In this document: one piece after another, positions 23,201-33,300 of the stretch
Layout: each line of letters starts with the position of its first letter
Numbering within the stretch: position 1 is the stretch's first letter
From: Luidia sarsii
Taxonomy: Eukaryota > Echinodermata > Asteroidea > Paxillosida > Luidiidae
Direction: 5' to 3'
Assembly (NCBI GenBank): GCA_949987565.1
Contig: OX465103.1
Span: 27,236,335 to 27,300,334, forward strand
Length of the DNA: 64,000 nt
Program-made: the position numbers and the translations under genes
The notes under the pieces: generated by a model
The model's input: only the letters and a program-made list of their open reading frames with translations
The model's database searches: none
What the model was told of the DNA's origin: nothing

Positions 23201-26200
23201 CAAACCACGAAAAGATTTTGTTGTTGGAAATTTTAGTATCAATATTGAACAGTGAACTCCAAAATTAAGGTAGCAGTGGCACAGTCATACCATTGGCAAT
23301 TTGGCATATATTTTATAATATGTACATATAACTCAGGTGATTCTGGTCGTCCAGCAATTTGCAAGAGGGCTGCATTACTTTGGTTGGTACCACGCCCAAT
23401 GGCACCGAGTACGTCCCACGCATTAATAGGCTTTTAAAGGTCAACTGAAGTGCCCCAAATTGAAATTTATTATCTAAGCAAAGAAAATAGAAAATGAAAA
23501 TGCATTGCAGTAGACCTTTAAGAAAATAATGTGTGTATTCCGCTATGCATTGTAAACAGAACCTGTGTTTATTTTAATTTAGCCGAGGACACCGGTGAGT
23601 AAATGATTATGTCAATTTGCATGCACTCACTGCCACCCAAGGCTGACCTGATGAAATCAAGGCGACTTCGCCTTGTACAGTCATGAAGGGATTGGAGACT
23701 TTAATAGCAGCCACTGCAGTAGCAGTATAGGTAGCCTGTGGAATAAGTGGCCTAGCTGGCTACTGTGTTATCCATTCGAATTGTCCTGCCATGTCCTGCC
23801 CTGCCCTGCCCTTGCCCTGTCCTGCCCTGCCCTGCCCTGCCCTGTCCTGCCCTGCCCTGCCCTGCCCTGCCCTGCCATGCCCTGCCCTGCCATGCCCTGC
23901 CCTGCCCTAACCTGCCCTGCCCTGCCCAGCCCTGCCCTGCCCTGCCCTGCCCTGCCCTTGCCTTGCCCTGCCCTGCCCTGCCATGCCCTGCCCTGCCTTG
24001 CCCTGCCCTTGCCTTGCCCTGCCCTGCCATGCCCTGCCCTGCCCTAACCTGCCCTGCCTTGCCCTGCCCTGCCCTGCCCTGCCCTGCCATGCCCTGCCCT
24101 GCCTTGCCCTGCCCTTGCCTTGCCCTGCCCTGCCATGCCCTGCCCTGCCCTAACCTGCCCTGCCTTGCCCTGCCCTGCCCTGCCCTGCCCTGCCCTGCCC
24201 TGCCCTGCCCTGCCCTGCCCTGCCCTGCCATGCCCTGCCCTGCCCTGCCCTGCCATGCCCTGCCATGCCATGCCCTGCCCTGCTCTGCCCTGCCCTGCCC
24301 TGCCCTGCCCTGCCCTGCCATGCCCTGCCCTGCCCTGCCCTGCCCTTGCCCTGCACTGCCCTGCCCTGCCCTGCCCTGCCCTGCCCTGCCCTGCCCTGCC
24401 TTGCCCTGCCCTGCCCTGCCCTGCCCTGCCCTGCCCTGCCCTGCCCTGCCCTGCCATGCCCTGCCCTGCCCTGCCATGCCATGCCATGCCCTGCCTTGCT
24501 CTGCCCTGCCATGCCCTGCCCTGCCCTACCCTGCCTTGCCCTGCCTTGCCCTGCCCTGCCCTGCCCTGCCCTGCCCTGCCCTGCCCTGCCCTGCCCTGCC
24601 CTGCCCTGCCCTGCCCTGCCCTGCCCTGCCATGCCCTGCCTTGCCCTGCCCTGCCATGCCCTGCCCTGCCCTGCCCTGCCCTGCCCTGCCCTGCCCTGCC
24701 CTGCCCTGCCCTGCCCTGCCCTGCCCTGCCATGCCATGCCATGCCCTTCCCTGCCCTGCCCTGCCCTGCCATGCCATGCCCTGCCTTGCCCTGCCCTGCC
24801 CTGCCCTGCTCTGTTCTTGCAATGTCCCTCCGATCGGATATGGACTGATGGCGTCGCGTGCAATGGCATTATTGGTTTAATTAATGGTTTAATTGCGCAA
24901 GTCGGCGGCTGCACAAAGGCCCCAAATCCAATTACGTGTATTTACATCATTAACGTAATGGCGGTAAACATCAAGGAACTAGTATGGCCATGTCGGTATA
25001 GATAATTGAAACAGTTACCAGACTTTGCACTTGGTTCGATGTGACGTCAAGTCATGGATGGCGGGATTGGTGTTTGTGGCTGGGTTCTGGAGGTCGAGGT
25101 CTTACGAATGTAGGCCGACGATCAATCTGTGTCTACGGCGGTAACACGCTCAGGTTTTCAGCTTTGTTCGATCACTGCTTACCTTCGCCATTACCTGCGC
25201 ATTAGCAGCAATGGGCAAATGTGACCCGGCACAGCATAATGAGAAATAACCCCACTTTTGAGATTTTGAGATTGATGTGAAAGAGTATACCATTAGCTTT
25301 GAAATGATATCAAAATATGATATCCTCTAATACTTAAATTTTCCGAAAATACACAAAAAAGACAATTGATTTGTAATCGAATTGTGAAGATACTTTAACT
25401 TCAGGCGTTGTTTACTCCAAATGTGTTTTGGTGGGATATTCCTCAAGTTGTTGTGCCGGGTCACAAATGAGGTCTGTTGCATTATGGGGCTCTTCGAGGA
25501 TACAGCTTCATTTCCATAAGCACCCATCTTTAGATTGAAAGCCCACCCGACAATAAAAACTTTGGGTTACATTTTCGACACAGATATTACACAAGAGAAC
25601 CATCCTTTAGCCTCAGGCGAAACAAAAACAAACGCAGACTGCTGGACACTGGAGGAAAAGTTTCAACCCATGCCAAAAGCATTGGATTCGATAAGGCCCT
25701 CTTAAATTAAATATTTGGATACTCTCCACCATTTCAGAAGAACATGAATGTATAGGACCCGTTTCGATCATGAAATCTTTGCCGAGAATAGATTGAATTC
25801 ACAATAAGGAAAAGAAAATTGAGTTACTTAGGAAGTGGGCTGCGGCCATCAAAGTGGAGAAATTTCTCAAAATCGGCTACCAATACTCAATAGAAATCGA
25901 AAGGATGTGAATGTGATTTGTACTGAAGCGATCACTTCACCTCCATGCTTCACTGAGAAGGATCTGGAGGAGGACTTGCGGGTCAAACTCACCGCCTCAA
26001 CGCCAAGAAAGGATACTGAAAGAACATGCTGTTCCTTCTCTACATTCCACATTGACCAGCGGTGGAAACACGTGAATCGACAGCTTCAAGATTTTCCGAA
26101 TTGTTTTCGTTTCGGTCCCTGCACGAATGTTTACTTATTCTCCCATGCACGTGTATGTGAGATCCTTCTCGGTGAAGACTGCATGAATCAGTTTGATTAT

Positions 26201-26898
26201 TTTATTTAAAAAATGTGAATTAATTTTTAAAATACAAGTATGTTTTAAAATATTTTGGGGGTTTATATTTCTGTATGATTTTGTGAAAGTCAGCAAGGAA
26301 GAAACGTGTAGGAAAATTCGATTTTCTAGTATAAAAATCGTCTTTATTTTTTTGTCAATATGAATGGTGCTGTCCAGACATGAGTAATCGCTGAATATGT
26401 ATACTGGCCATTTCGGTGAGTTTCAAAGACTTTGAAATACGAACAGATTAGTCTCAATGTATAAGGCATCCAAACGTGGGTGCATGGTGTCGGAAATAGA
26501 CTTCATTTTAAACGTATGCGCGCGTGCATCCGTTCGCGTGCGGAGCCTCTCCGTCGCCTTCCGGACCCTCCAAACTCACCCAGGTGGCGGCCGACGTTCC
26601 TCAGGTCGCGCCCGGTGATGGCCGACTCGCGGTACTTGTTGAAGTTGCAGACGGTGACGGCAGGGAAGTCGATCACACTCCGGTGCTCCACGTCCAGCCT
26701 GGTGACGTGATGGGCCTGGCCGAAGTGGAGCAGCGCCTGCACGGCCTGTACGAGGAAGGCGACCAGTGCGGCAAGGAAGCAGGCCGCCCAGACCAGACGG
26801 CGGAGGGCGCTCCCGTCGCCCGCTACGTGCTTTACGCCGTGGAGGTCGGACACCTTCACGGCCCACTGGCGCAGGTAGCAGCGCTTGTAGCATCCCAT
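16147..26898 (-). CDS. DEG/ENaC (ASIC-like) sodium channel, copy B, complete, 8 exons, 497 aa
   Basis: Exons: 26898-26580, 22550-22384, 21877-21748, 21139-20949, 19671-19461, 18020-17861, 16998-16907, 16370-16147 (stop TGA at 16147-16149). The summed CDS is 1494 bp and stays in frame throughout. Residues 20-21 are the His-Gly gating motif; TM1 is about 34-60; FPAVTVCNFNKYRES follows; exon 5 (residues 270-339) is the cysteine-rich domain; exon 8 gives TM2 with the selectivity filter GAS at residues 435-437 (NFGLFLGASVL) and a short cytosolic tail of about 50 residues. Length is normal for the family. Upstream in-frame sequence has no better ATG than the one matching copy A. Introns contain an 8-bp satellite, CT tracts, a 5-bp satellite, nested MITEs and a LINE fragment. 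Whether A and B form homo- or heterotrimers cannot be told. Confidence 0.92.
16420..16515. mobile_element. CAGGACC foldback family, single arm
   Basis: Contains GGTCCTGCAAGGATCGGAACG and CAGGCCCTCTAAATTCATGA, then the usual tail GATTTGCATTTTGGTCATTT. One arm of the palindromic family seen intact at 58117-58290. Confidence 0.7.
16560..16833 (+). pseudogene. Non-LTR retrotransposon ORF2 C-terminal remnant
   Basis: One frame reads RQLRFLGHILRLYEDELCKK, another continues RRPGLQRTSYLSYIQKLLGD and ends SLVVACFAAE with a stop. This is the typical end of LINE reverse-transcriptase ORFs, which have an RFLGH motif and an RRPG-rich linker. A frame change in the A run near 16640 breaks it, and nothing upstream is RT-like, so it is a 5'-truncated dead copy. 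It lies in intron 7 of channel copy B on the opposite strand. The clade is not determined. Confidence 0.7.
17056..17640. repeat. CT-rich polypyrimidine tract, about 580 bp
   Basis: Almost uninterrupted (CT)n/(CCCTCT)n on plus, in intron 6 of channel copy B. Open frames reading SLSLSL or REREGER are low-complexity artefacts. Mirror-symmetric pyrimidine tracts of this kind can form triplex DNA. Confidence 0.92.
17641..17710 (+). repeat. SINE-like B-box tail
   Basis: GGTGTCCTGGGTTCAAGTCC followed by CGGGTCAGTCAC resembles a tRNA T-arm and SINE start, directly abutting the CT tract. No A box is recognisable. Confidence 0.4.
18163..19284. repeat. 8-bp satellite (CCACCGAC)n, about 140 copies
   Basis: Unit CCACCGAC with CCACTGAC and CCACCTAC variants; a longer pattern of paired CCTAC units recurs between about 18530 and 18980. 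The minus strand is (GGTGGGTC)n, rich in regularly spaced GGG. It lies in intron 5 of channel copy B. Frames reading VGRWVGGS arise because 8-bp units shift through all three frames. Confidence 0.97.
19700..20192. mobile_element. TTAA-flanked MITE, copy 1, interrupted by another element
   Basis: Ends at TTAA on both sides; the right end reads CCAATGTTGTGTAGGGGCTT, the inverse of the family left end AGCCCCTACACAACATTGG. In reverse orientation it aligns along its length with 21298-21665 and 57428-57753. A 121-bp insertion (19931-20051) splits it. TTAA targets are characteristic of piggyBac-type elements; no transposase is present. Confidence 0.8.
19931..20051. mobile_element. CAGGACC-family element nested inside a TTAA MITE
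   Basis: 121-bp insert flanked by the exact 8-bp repeat TCTTTACT (19923-19930 and 20052-20059). Content: TGCAAACTGCTTACTGACT, GTTTCGATCCTAGCAGGACC. An 8-bp duplication is characteristic of hAT-type insertion. Confidence 0.8.
20561..20935. repeat. 80-bp tandem repeat, about 4.6 copies
   Basis: Copies begin GCTTCCATAGACTCGTATGT at 20561, 20641, 20721, about 20803 and about 20886, with increasing divergence toward the exon 4 donor of channel copy B (20949). Confidence 0.88.
21298..21665. mobile_element. TTAA-flanked MITE, copy 2 (uninterrupted)
   Basis: TTAA at 21298-21301 and 21662-21665, with inner ends AGCCCCTACACAACATTGG and CCAGTGTTGTGTAGGGGCT. Uninterrupted reference for the nested copy at 19700. 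Located in intron 3 of channel copy B. Confidence 0.82.
21930..22305. repeat. CT/TATC-rich microsatellite tract
   Basis: Degenerate (CTCTCTAT)n and (CTCCATCT)n, in intron 2 of channel copy B, about 80 bp from the exon 2 donor. Confidence 0.85.
22590..22835. repeat. 21-bp repeat (CACGTGCGGAATAGTGATCCG)n
   Basis: About 11 copies; a block of several units (with CACGTTCGGAATAGTAATCC and GAGGTATTGAATAGCAATC variants) is itself duplicated. It starts about 40 bp upstream of the exon 2 acceptor of channel copy B. Confidence 0.85.
23788..24820. repeat. 5-bp satellite (CCCTG)n, about 1.03 kb
   Basis: (TGCCC)n with scattered CCATG and CCTTG variants, in intron 1 of channel copy B. All frames on both strands stay mostly open (CPALPCPA, AGQGRAGQ) as an arithmetic result of a 5-bp unit without stops; not coding. 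Confidence 0.97.
25221..25464. mobile_element. GTGACCCGGCACAGC element, copy 2
   Basis: Starts GTGACCCGGCACAGCATAAT and ends TTGTGCCGGGTCAC; AAAT flanks both ends. An internal deletion relative to copy 1 (9332-9752). In intron 1 of channel copy B. Confidence 0.8.
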
Positions 26899-29411
26899 GA
26901 TGACCACCCCGGGCCGGTTCGCTCGGTCGACGGGCGGCACAGGTCGTCACTTCCTCGCTGGATATCAAACCGGTTCCAGATGGCCTCCCGCTGGAAATTT
27001 GGATGTCAATACACTATAGACAGAATCGCTTGATGAGCGAAGCCTCCAGTTGTCTTCTGCGGTGAAGCCTAGTTCAGTGAAAGACGTCACAATATTCACA
27101 GCACTGTTGCCCGAAACCCAAACAGCATTAAAAGCAACACTTGGTTAGAATTGGCCGTCACTGAAAATGGGAGCCCTGGTTGTCCAACAGTCGGGGTAGG
27201 TCTGACAAAACCCCGCCAGAGAAAAAGGAGAAGATGCAAAACGACTGGCAGTCGTCACGTCAGAGGCCGGGACAAACGAATCCTCCCAAGGGCTTGCTTT
27301 GAATCGCGTCCCTCCTCGTTCGCCGTTAACTTCCGCTCCGTTACGTGCACCCGTGGCGTTCTGATGGCTGACAAGCAGAACTCGACAGAGGTTATTAAAC
27401 GTTTTCATCACCCCCTCTTAACCCCCCCCCCACCCCCATTTAAGGTGGGTGTACGACAAACAAAGTCCAAAATTAGTCATCCAAACACCTTTATCACGGC
27501 AGAATTGTCACGATTTTCATTTCATTTTTTTTGGGGGGGGGTATATTAAAAACATAATTATCAACTAAAATGTCTTGCAATACATGTACTATCCCTGCGA
27601 CCCTATGGGTTTGTTTGCAGCCGATCTTCTCTTAATGCACTTCCGTTTACATCATATAGACATAACGGTGCCCTTGGGTGGTTCTATGACTGAAGGTGGT
27701 TAATGGGCTCCACTCAGTCGCAAAATTAATTGGGTCCAAGTAATGACCCTCTTCATTAATTTTTTGATGGCCTTGTGTAACATTGGTGGGATTCCAAACG
27801 GGACTGTGCAGGCTAGGAACTCCGTCCGTCCGCAGTGCAGGAAGGTGCGGTGCATTGCAGTGAAAGCAACAGCCAATCATGGAGGAATAAGAAGACTTCT
27901 TATTCCCCCGTGAGCCAATCAGTTAAGAGTAAGAAACACTTGGTCAACGAGAGTAAGGCAGGCAGGAAAACAAACAAACAAACACTCCAACACCAACAAA
28001 CAAACATCATAGATATAACATGATATCGAGGAGATGAAAATGCAATTCAATGAGTTTGCCCTTTTCATCATGCTTAGGGAAAAACACTGAATACTCAGTG
28101 CTTTTTACATCGAGCAGGGCAAACCCTCATTGAAAAAAGAAGAAACAAACAAAAACCAGACAGACAGACACACAAACACAGAAGCAAACATGCACCCCAA
28201 CACCCCATATACACACACACAAACACCAACCAACCAACCAACCAACAAACAAACATTTCTCTTTTCACTTTCAAAGTCTGAAGACCAATTTCATTGGACA
28301 CAAAATTACCCCAAAGATGACAATTTTTCCTGTAATTATTTAAAGAAATCTTGTAAAAGTTGAAAAAGGTTTCACACCTTTGGGGTTTTCTCACAAACAA
28401 ATTCCGCTGATTAAAATATAATTGCATTAATATTGTAAAAGTAATCAGTTTTTCTTCTTGTAGTAAGCTGTATAAAATTGCTCATTAAATGTCTATCTTC
28501 CTCAAGTAATACTTAGGCACTATAAAAACATGATAACAATTTCTGTCAAACAAATCTATGAAAAACTTATTGGGAACATTTGAACAAATTTATAATTATG
28601 GCAAAGAAACCTTTGCCACTTATAATTTCTCTGCAGTTATAATTTCTTTCAGCTGTGCATGACGTAATATACAACAATTATATCTAGATAAATCTAAAAG
28701 TCATGGTACTACAGAACAATAACCTAAAGTAAACATATTTTCTTTGTTTCAACAAAACAAAAAATTAAGATCATGGTGCAATATTGCAAGCCAAAAATGT
28801 ACTGCAGCATAACAATTATAAACCTACCCACATTATACATGGAATGATATAAAATAACTCAATAACTAAAGAAGAAAACTATTGCAAACAATTGAAATGA
28901 CAATCAACATTAGTAAAATGGCATAATGACTGATTTGTGTTCTTTACGACTTTAACATTTCAGGCAATCGGGCAAAGCACTCAGCACTCAGGGCTTATTA
29001 CATCGAGCAGGTCAAACCCTCATTAAATTTAACTTTTTTAATAACATTGACTGATCAACTTCGTGCCATAAAAAATAGAATTTATAGAATCGACTGACAA
29101 AATCGTTAAAATTCAACATAAGGCAACAAGTGAAACCAAATCAAAATAAATCACACTATGCCATCATGGTACTTGTACAATGGTAAAATATATCAATTTT
29201 CATAATGTTTTGGGAATGAAAACATACAAGAGTCTGATCTTAAAATACTACAGGTAATTGTTTCCTTTTCATAAAGGATATTTACCGTGTTACAAGGGTC
29301 CATTATTTGCTAGATTCTTGAAAATATTTCTTTACCTTCAAAGAGAACTGTGAATCCTAAGGTAATTACACCGACTATTTCAGACTGGTGTACAGGACTA
29401 GTTAATAAAGC

Positions 29412-29627
29412 CATGCTCGTATTGGACTTAATTTGGTCAAACTACTGTGACTGAGCTGAAGAATGACAAAAATAAATCCAATGCGGACACGCGGAAAACT
29501 ACCCTCCCTGTCAACTTAACGCGAGCGTGATGTGAAACTAACAGGGTGAGAGAGACGTCATTGAAACTTTCCGCTCAGTCACGGTAATTTGACAGGGCCG
29601 AAAAAAGTCCAATGCGAACGCGGCTTA
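29412..29627. mobile_element. Foldback element, AAGCCGCGTTCGCATTGGAC family
   Basis: Left AAGCCATGCTCGTATTGGAC is the imperfect inverse of right GTCCAATGCGAACGCGGCTT, with a further matching CTGTGACTGAGC / GCTCAGTCACGG pair inside. The segment at 14165-14480 is a relative (AAGCCGTGTTCGCACTGGAC). Confidence 0.7.
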
Positions 29628-30019
29628 AGACTCTATTATTATGACACCTGGGTTAACATACTAGTGCTCATCCAGCTGAGATACCCTGCCCTTAAGTAGT
29701 CAACTGCCTTTGCTGGTACAGGGCGCCAGTCAGAAGCAATTAACCATTAACCCCCATAAGCCTCTGAGGAATCTTCTTCCTAATGGTGAATCTCGACAGA
29801 CTATAGAGTGATTTCACCATAGGCCAGGGGGGGGGGAGTAGTGTACATGCATAGGTGGATGAAAGGTAAGTATTTGTCAATAGCCATCCAGGCTTGGCAA
29901 CTCCTATAGACGTCTGATTGGATCCGTCTACCGACGAACCGGTATTGGAACTACAAACAAACAGGCAATGCAACAAAAACCTGTAGAGCTGATAACTGGA
30001 TTTGACATAACAAAATCAT

Positions 30020-30360
30020 CCAAGCTAATAGCTCATCCACAGACATAGCCTTAGCCACTGGTGTATCATCATCCACAGCCACAGCCTTTATTGCAACCAG
30101 AGCCCTAAAGCTTGGTATAATCTGTCCGGGCTTACAATATCTATGCAAGCTTGTGACTCCTCATTAATATCTACGTCTGTAGCTGTATCATTAGCCATAG
30201 CCATAGCTGTATCTTAGATATAGCCATAGCCCTAGTTGTATCAATATCTATCCATGCTACTGGCTCTTCCCCATACATGGCTGTGGTCTTAGCCATAGCT
30301 GTATTATTACTAGCCATAGCCATAGCTGCATCATCAGCCATAGCCGTAGTCCTAGCTGAA
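30020..30360. repeat. Imperfect repeat of AGCCATAGCTGTATCATT
   Basis: Degenerate 12- to 24-bp AGCCATAGC / CTGTATCATTAGC repeats, directly downstream of the PARP3 stop codon and possibly part of its 3' UTR. Confidence 0.7.
30087..30092 (-). terminator. Possible poly(A) signal for PARP3
   Basis: AATAAA on the minus strand about 300 bp past the PARP3 TAG stop, within the AGCCATAGC repeat zone. Position only; usage is inferred. Confidence 0.25.
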
Positions 30361-30393
30361 TACAAGCGTCTACCAGTAATCTGTTGGGGCTTA

Positions 30394-33300
30394 CTACTTG
30401 AAGCTGAACTCTAGCATGTAGCGCATGCGGTTCTGGCTCTCCTTGTAGACGAGGTACTCACTCTGTGAAAAGTGGCTGCTGCTGAACTTGGACTGATGGA
30501 CAGGCTTGCCCTGGGGGACGACTACCTTACGGCCGTCCAGCATCAGGTGCGTATCTGCCTTGGGATCTGAGGGACACGGCCAAAAACAAACCCAAAGGCT
30601 CAATTATCTTTGCCGGGGTAGGGGCGTCAGTCGAAATCCAACCATTAACTGTTGTATGTCTCGAGGAGTGGATTTCACAAAGTGGAGTAACTCAATTTAC
30701 AATTGGCCCAGTTTTCATGGGCCATATGGTATCTGCGCGATTAATTGTAAAGTTACTATGAGCTTGTTGAAGTTGATCACAGGGTTCACACGCCCCATTT
30801 TCATTCAGATGCACATGGCTATAGCAGTTTGGGGATCAAGCAAGGTGGATGCAGCTTTCCACATTTTCCAAAGACAAACACAAAGAACATCAATGTGAAG
30901 TTCTCAACAATTCGAAAAATGGCAACAAAGAGTATGGGCGGAAGTAAAAACTAATGCCACTTTTTGAGAAAGGTCCTGCTGGGATCGAAACGTCAGGCAC
31001 ACTAAATTTTGAGTAATGCCACTTAATATGAATATAACGCGAAAACATGTATGTGCATGGGCATTACTGCGTAGCACCATAGGCAAATCACATGTACGCA
31101 GACGGTTGGCTTTTCTTCTGCCCATAGTTTTATGCAAATTACGCTATCATGACGTCATTTTTCATACATGCTGTCCGTCCATAGGTTATATAATCGTAGT
31201 TCTAACCAACATAATTAGCGCCCTCTATAATCCCCGTCCTACCTGGCTCGGTCCGTCCCTTGGCGATGATGCAGTGGTAGCCAGAGGGCGCCTTTCGCAG
31301 GCTGCTGTCGTCCGCGGTGATGTGATGCTCGGTACCCAGCGCAACCTCATTCAGGAACATGATGCCGGTGCCGTTACCAGTGGTACCCACTATGCACAGA
31401 CAAGGACAGATCAAAGCATAAACCGCCAATAGATAAAGTTATAGAATACAAATGGTCATTTAACTGTAAATGGTTCAGAATCTTGCTCAGTAAATGCTCC
31501 AATTACTTGTAAGGCGTATATGTGTATACCGTAAGGCAAGGACAATTCCTAAGTGGAATAATAATTCCTTAGTGGAATAAACTAATACACAGTAATATGC
31601 AAACATACAGTAATATGCAAACATACAGTAAAAGCAGGACACCACTTCTGACCAAGTTTTAAACAAGGATCCTTTTCAGCCTAGATCAAAGCAATATGAA
31701 GAATGACAAAGACCTGTTGCATCATTTTTGCCTATTACTCAGAATTTCCTTTTCACGGCAACATGACATTTTGGCCCGATCTTCAGGGCTCAGATGTTCA
31801 GCGCCAGTGCCATAGTAGGATTAGTTTGACTTACCGTAGCCGGCAGACTTGCTGTGCTCGGAGGCAAAGTACATGCCGCGGCCAACGCGGCCACCAGAGT
31901 GAGGCATGATGCGCAGGCCAGTCTTCAGGATAGCGGCCACCACCGCCACGTTGGTACCGTGCCACAGCAGCCGACGATTGTCCAACTCCTCGTGCTCCTC
32001 GAAACGCTTGTCCTGCAACCCGAAGCACAAACAAAGTGATGGGATGAGCTCTCTTGAGAAGAGGTGTTGGTTGGTTCTGAGGAGATCTGACGAGTCGGGG
32101 GAACGGAATATCCGCCAGACCGTGGAACGAGTCTAGCAGTCTCAGCGTTGATCTAGTGCAGTGTGATGACCACACTGTACTGACTGTCTAGAGCTCTTTT
32201 TTCTTGCACAATTATACAGACAAATGGGACAAGGCTCCTGGTATGAAACATTGGCACCGATGATCTCAACTCTGTGAACAATGGTTGAAGAGTGAGAATC
32301 AAGGATGAACGATGGGATGGTGATCAGTTGCATTGTCCCAGGGATGGATTGCTCCAGAGATGGAGGGATGTTTTAGTCCAAAGACAGCTTTAGTAGGCAT
32401 TGTGGGGTCTGTAGGCACAATCATATCTAAACAGTGGTAAATACAATATACTGTGCACTCACAGAATGGGCCAAATAGGCTGCTTTATTTTTACTATAAG
32501 GCTTAGCACAAGGCTCATCCATTTGATTGGCACTCCAAACCAGGCCTACATGCGCTTGCCTTTCTCTCCCCAGCCTCCCCCCACCAAAAAAACCCAAACC
32601 AAATTGCAATGGTCACCCACCTCCCCTTCGCGGTCTACTTTCCAGACATTACGGAGATTGGTCTTCCGCCATCCGCCGCTTGTATTTTGGACGTACGTCG
32701 AAATCACCTGAAAGCAACCGCAGAACAGAAGACAGTGCTTATAGTGCTAAGAGCCATGTCTGGTGACTTGAATGCCTTGACTGTGTAACACGCATATATT
32801 TGAATTCAATAAGGCTTTGCATGGTGGGTGAAACAATATAGGTGGGTTTGCGGTGACACCATGTTTAAGGTCTCTCAAAGAAGAGGTGTGGTTCTGAAAA
32901 GAACCTGAGTGGTAACTCGACGTTCCAGCCAGTATGCTCTGGTCGTCATCAGGAGAATGAACGTCGAGTTACCACTCAGGTTCTTTTTTCAGAACCACAC
33001 CTCTTCTTTAAGAGAACTTATACATGGTGTCACCACAAACCCTCCTATATCATTTGAATTCACCCGACTCAAGAAACACAACGAGAGGGGAAAATCAGGA
33101 TGTCATCGGCCTAGGCTCCGATCCGCTTGTTTTCAGAGGCAGGGTAGATGTTGACTATGCACTGCTGTTGTGACAAAAGGTCCATTTTCAAATCTCGCTA
33201 AAACAATCAGAACAATATATTTCTGTGAAATAAATCGAAAATGGTATACTATGTGTACAAGAGAGTAAAACCTGGCAAAATTTGGACATAGTTGTGGCTT

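Larger units (their letters stand above)
26899..30393. other. AT-rich spacer between channel copy B and PARP3
   Basis: No supported gene. Poly-C (27420-27440) and poly-G (27528-27541) runs and (AAAC)n tracts near 27965 and 28230 are present. CACTCAGTGCTTTTTACATCGAGCAGG at about 28095 and a relative at 28985 form a dispersed repeat. 29412-29627 is a foldback element, and imperfect AGCCATAGC repeats fill 30020-30360. Confidence 0.6.

Noticed and set aside
23673..25005. CPALPCPA and AGQGRAGQ frames of about 240-370 codons
   Set aside because: Arithmetic product of the (CCCTG)n satellite in an intron.
25835..26209. 124-codon ORF (starts MGCGHQSG) as a gene
   Set aside because: No recognisable domain, no splice partners, lies in intron 1 of channel copy B; likely chance or an unrecognised repeat.
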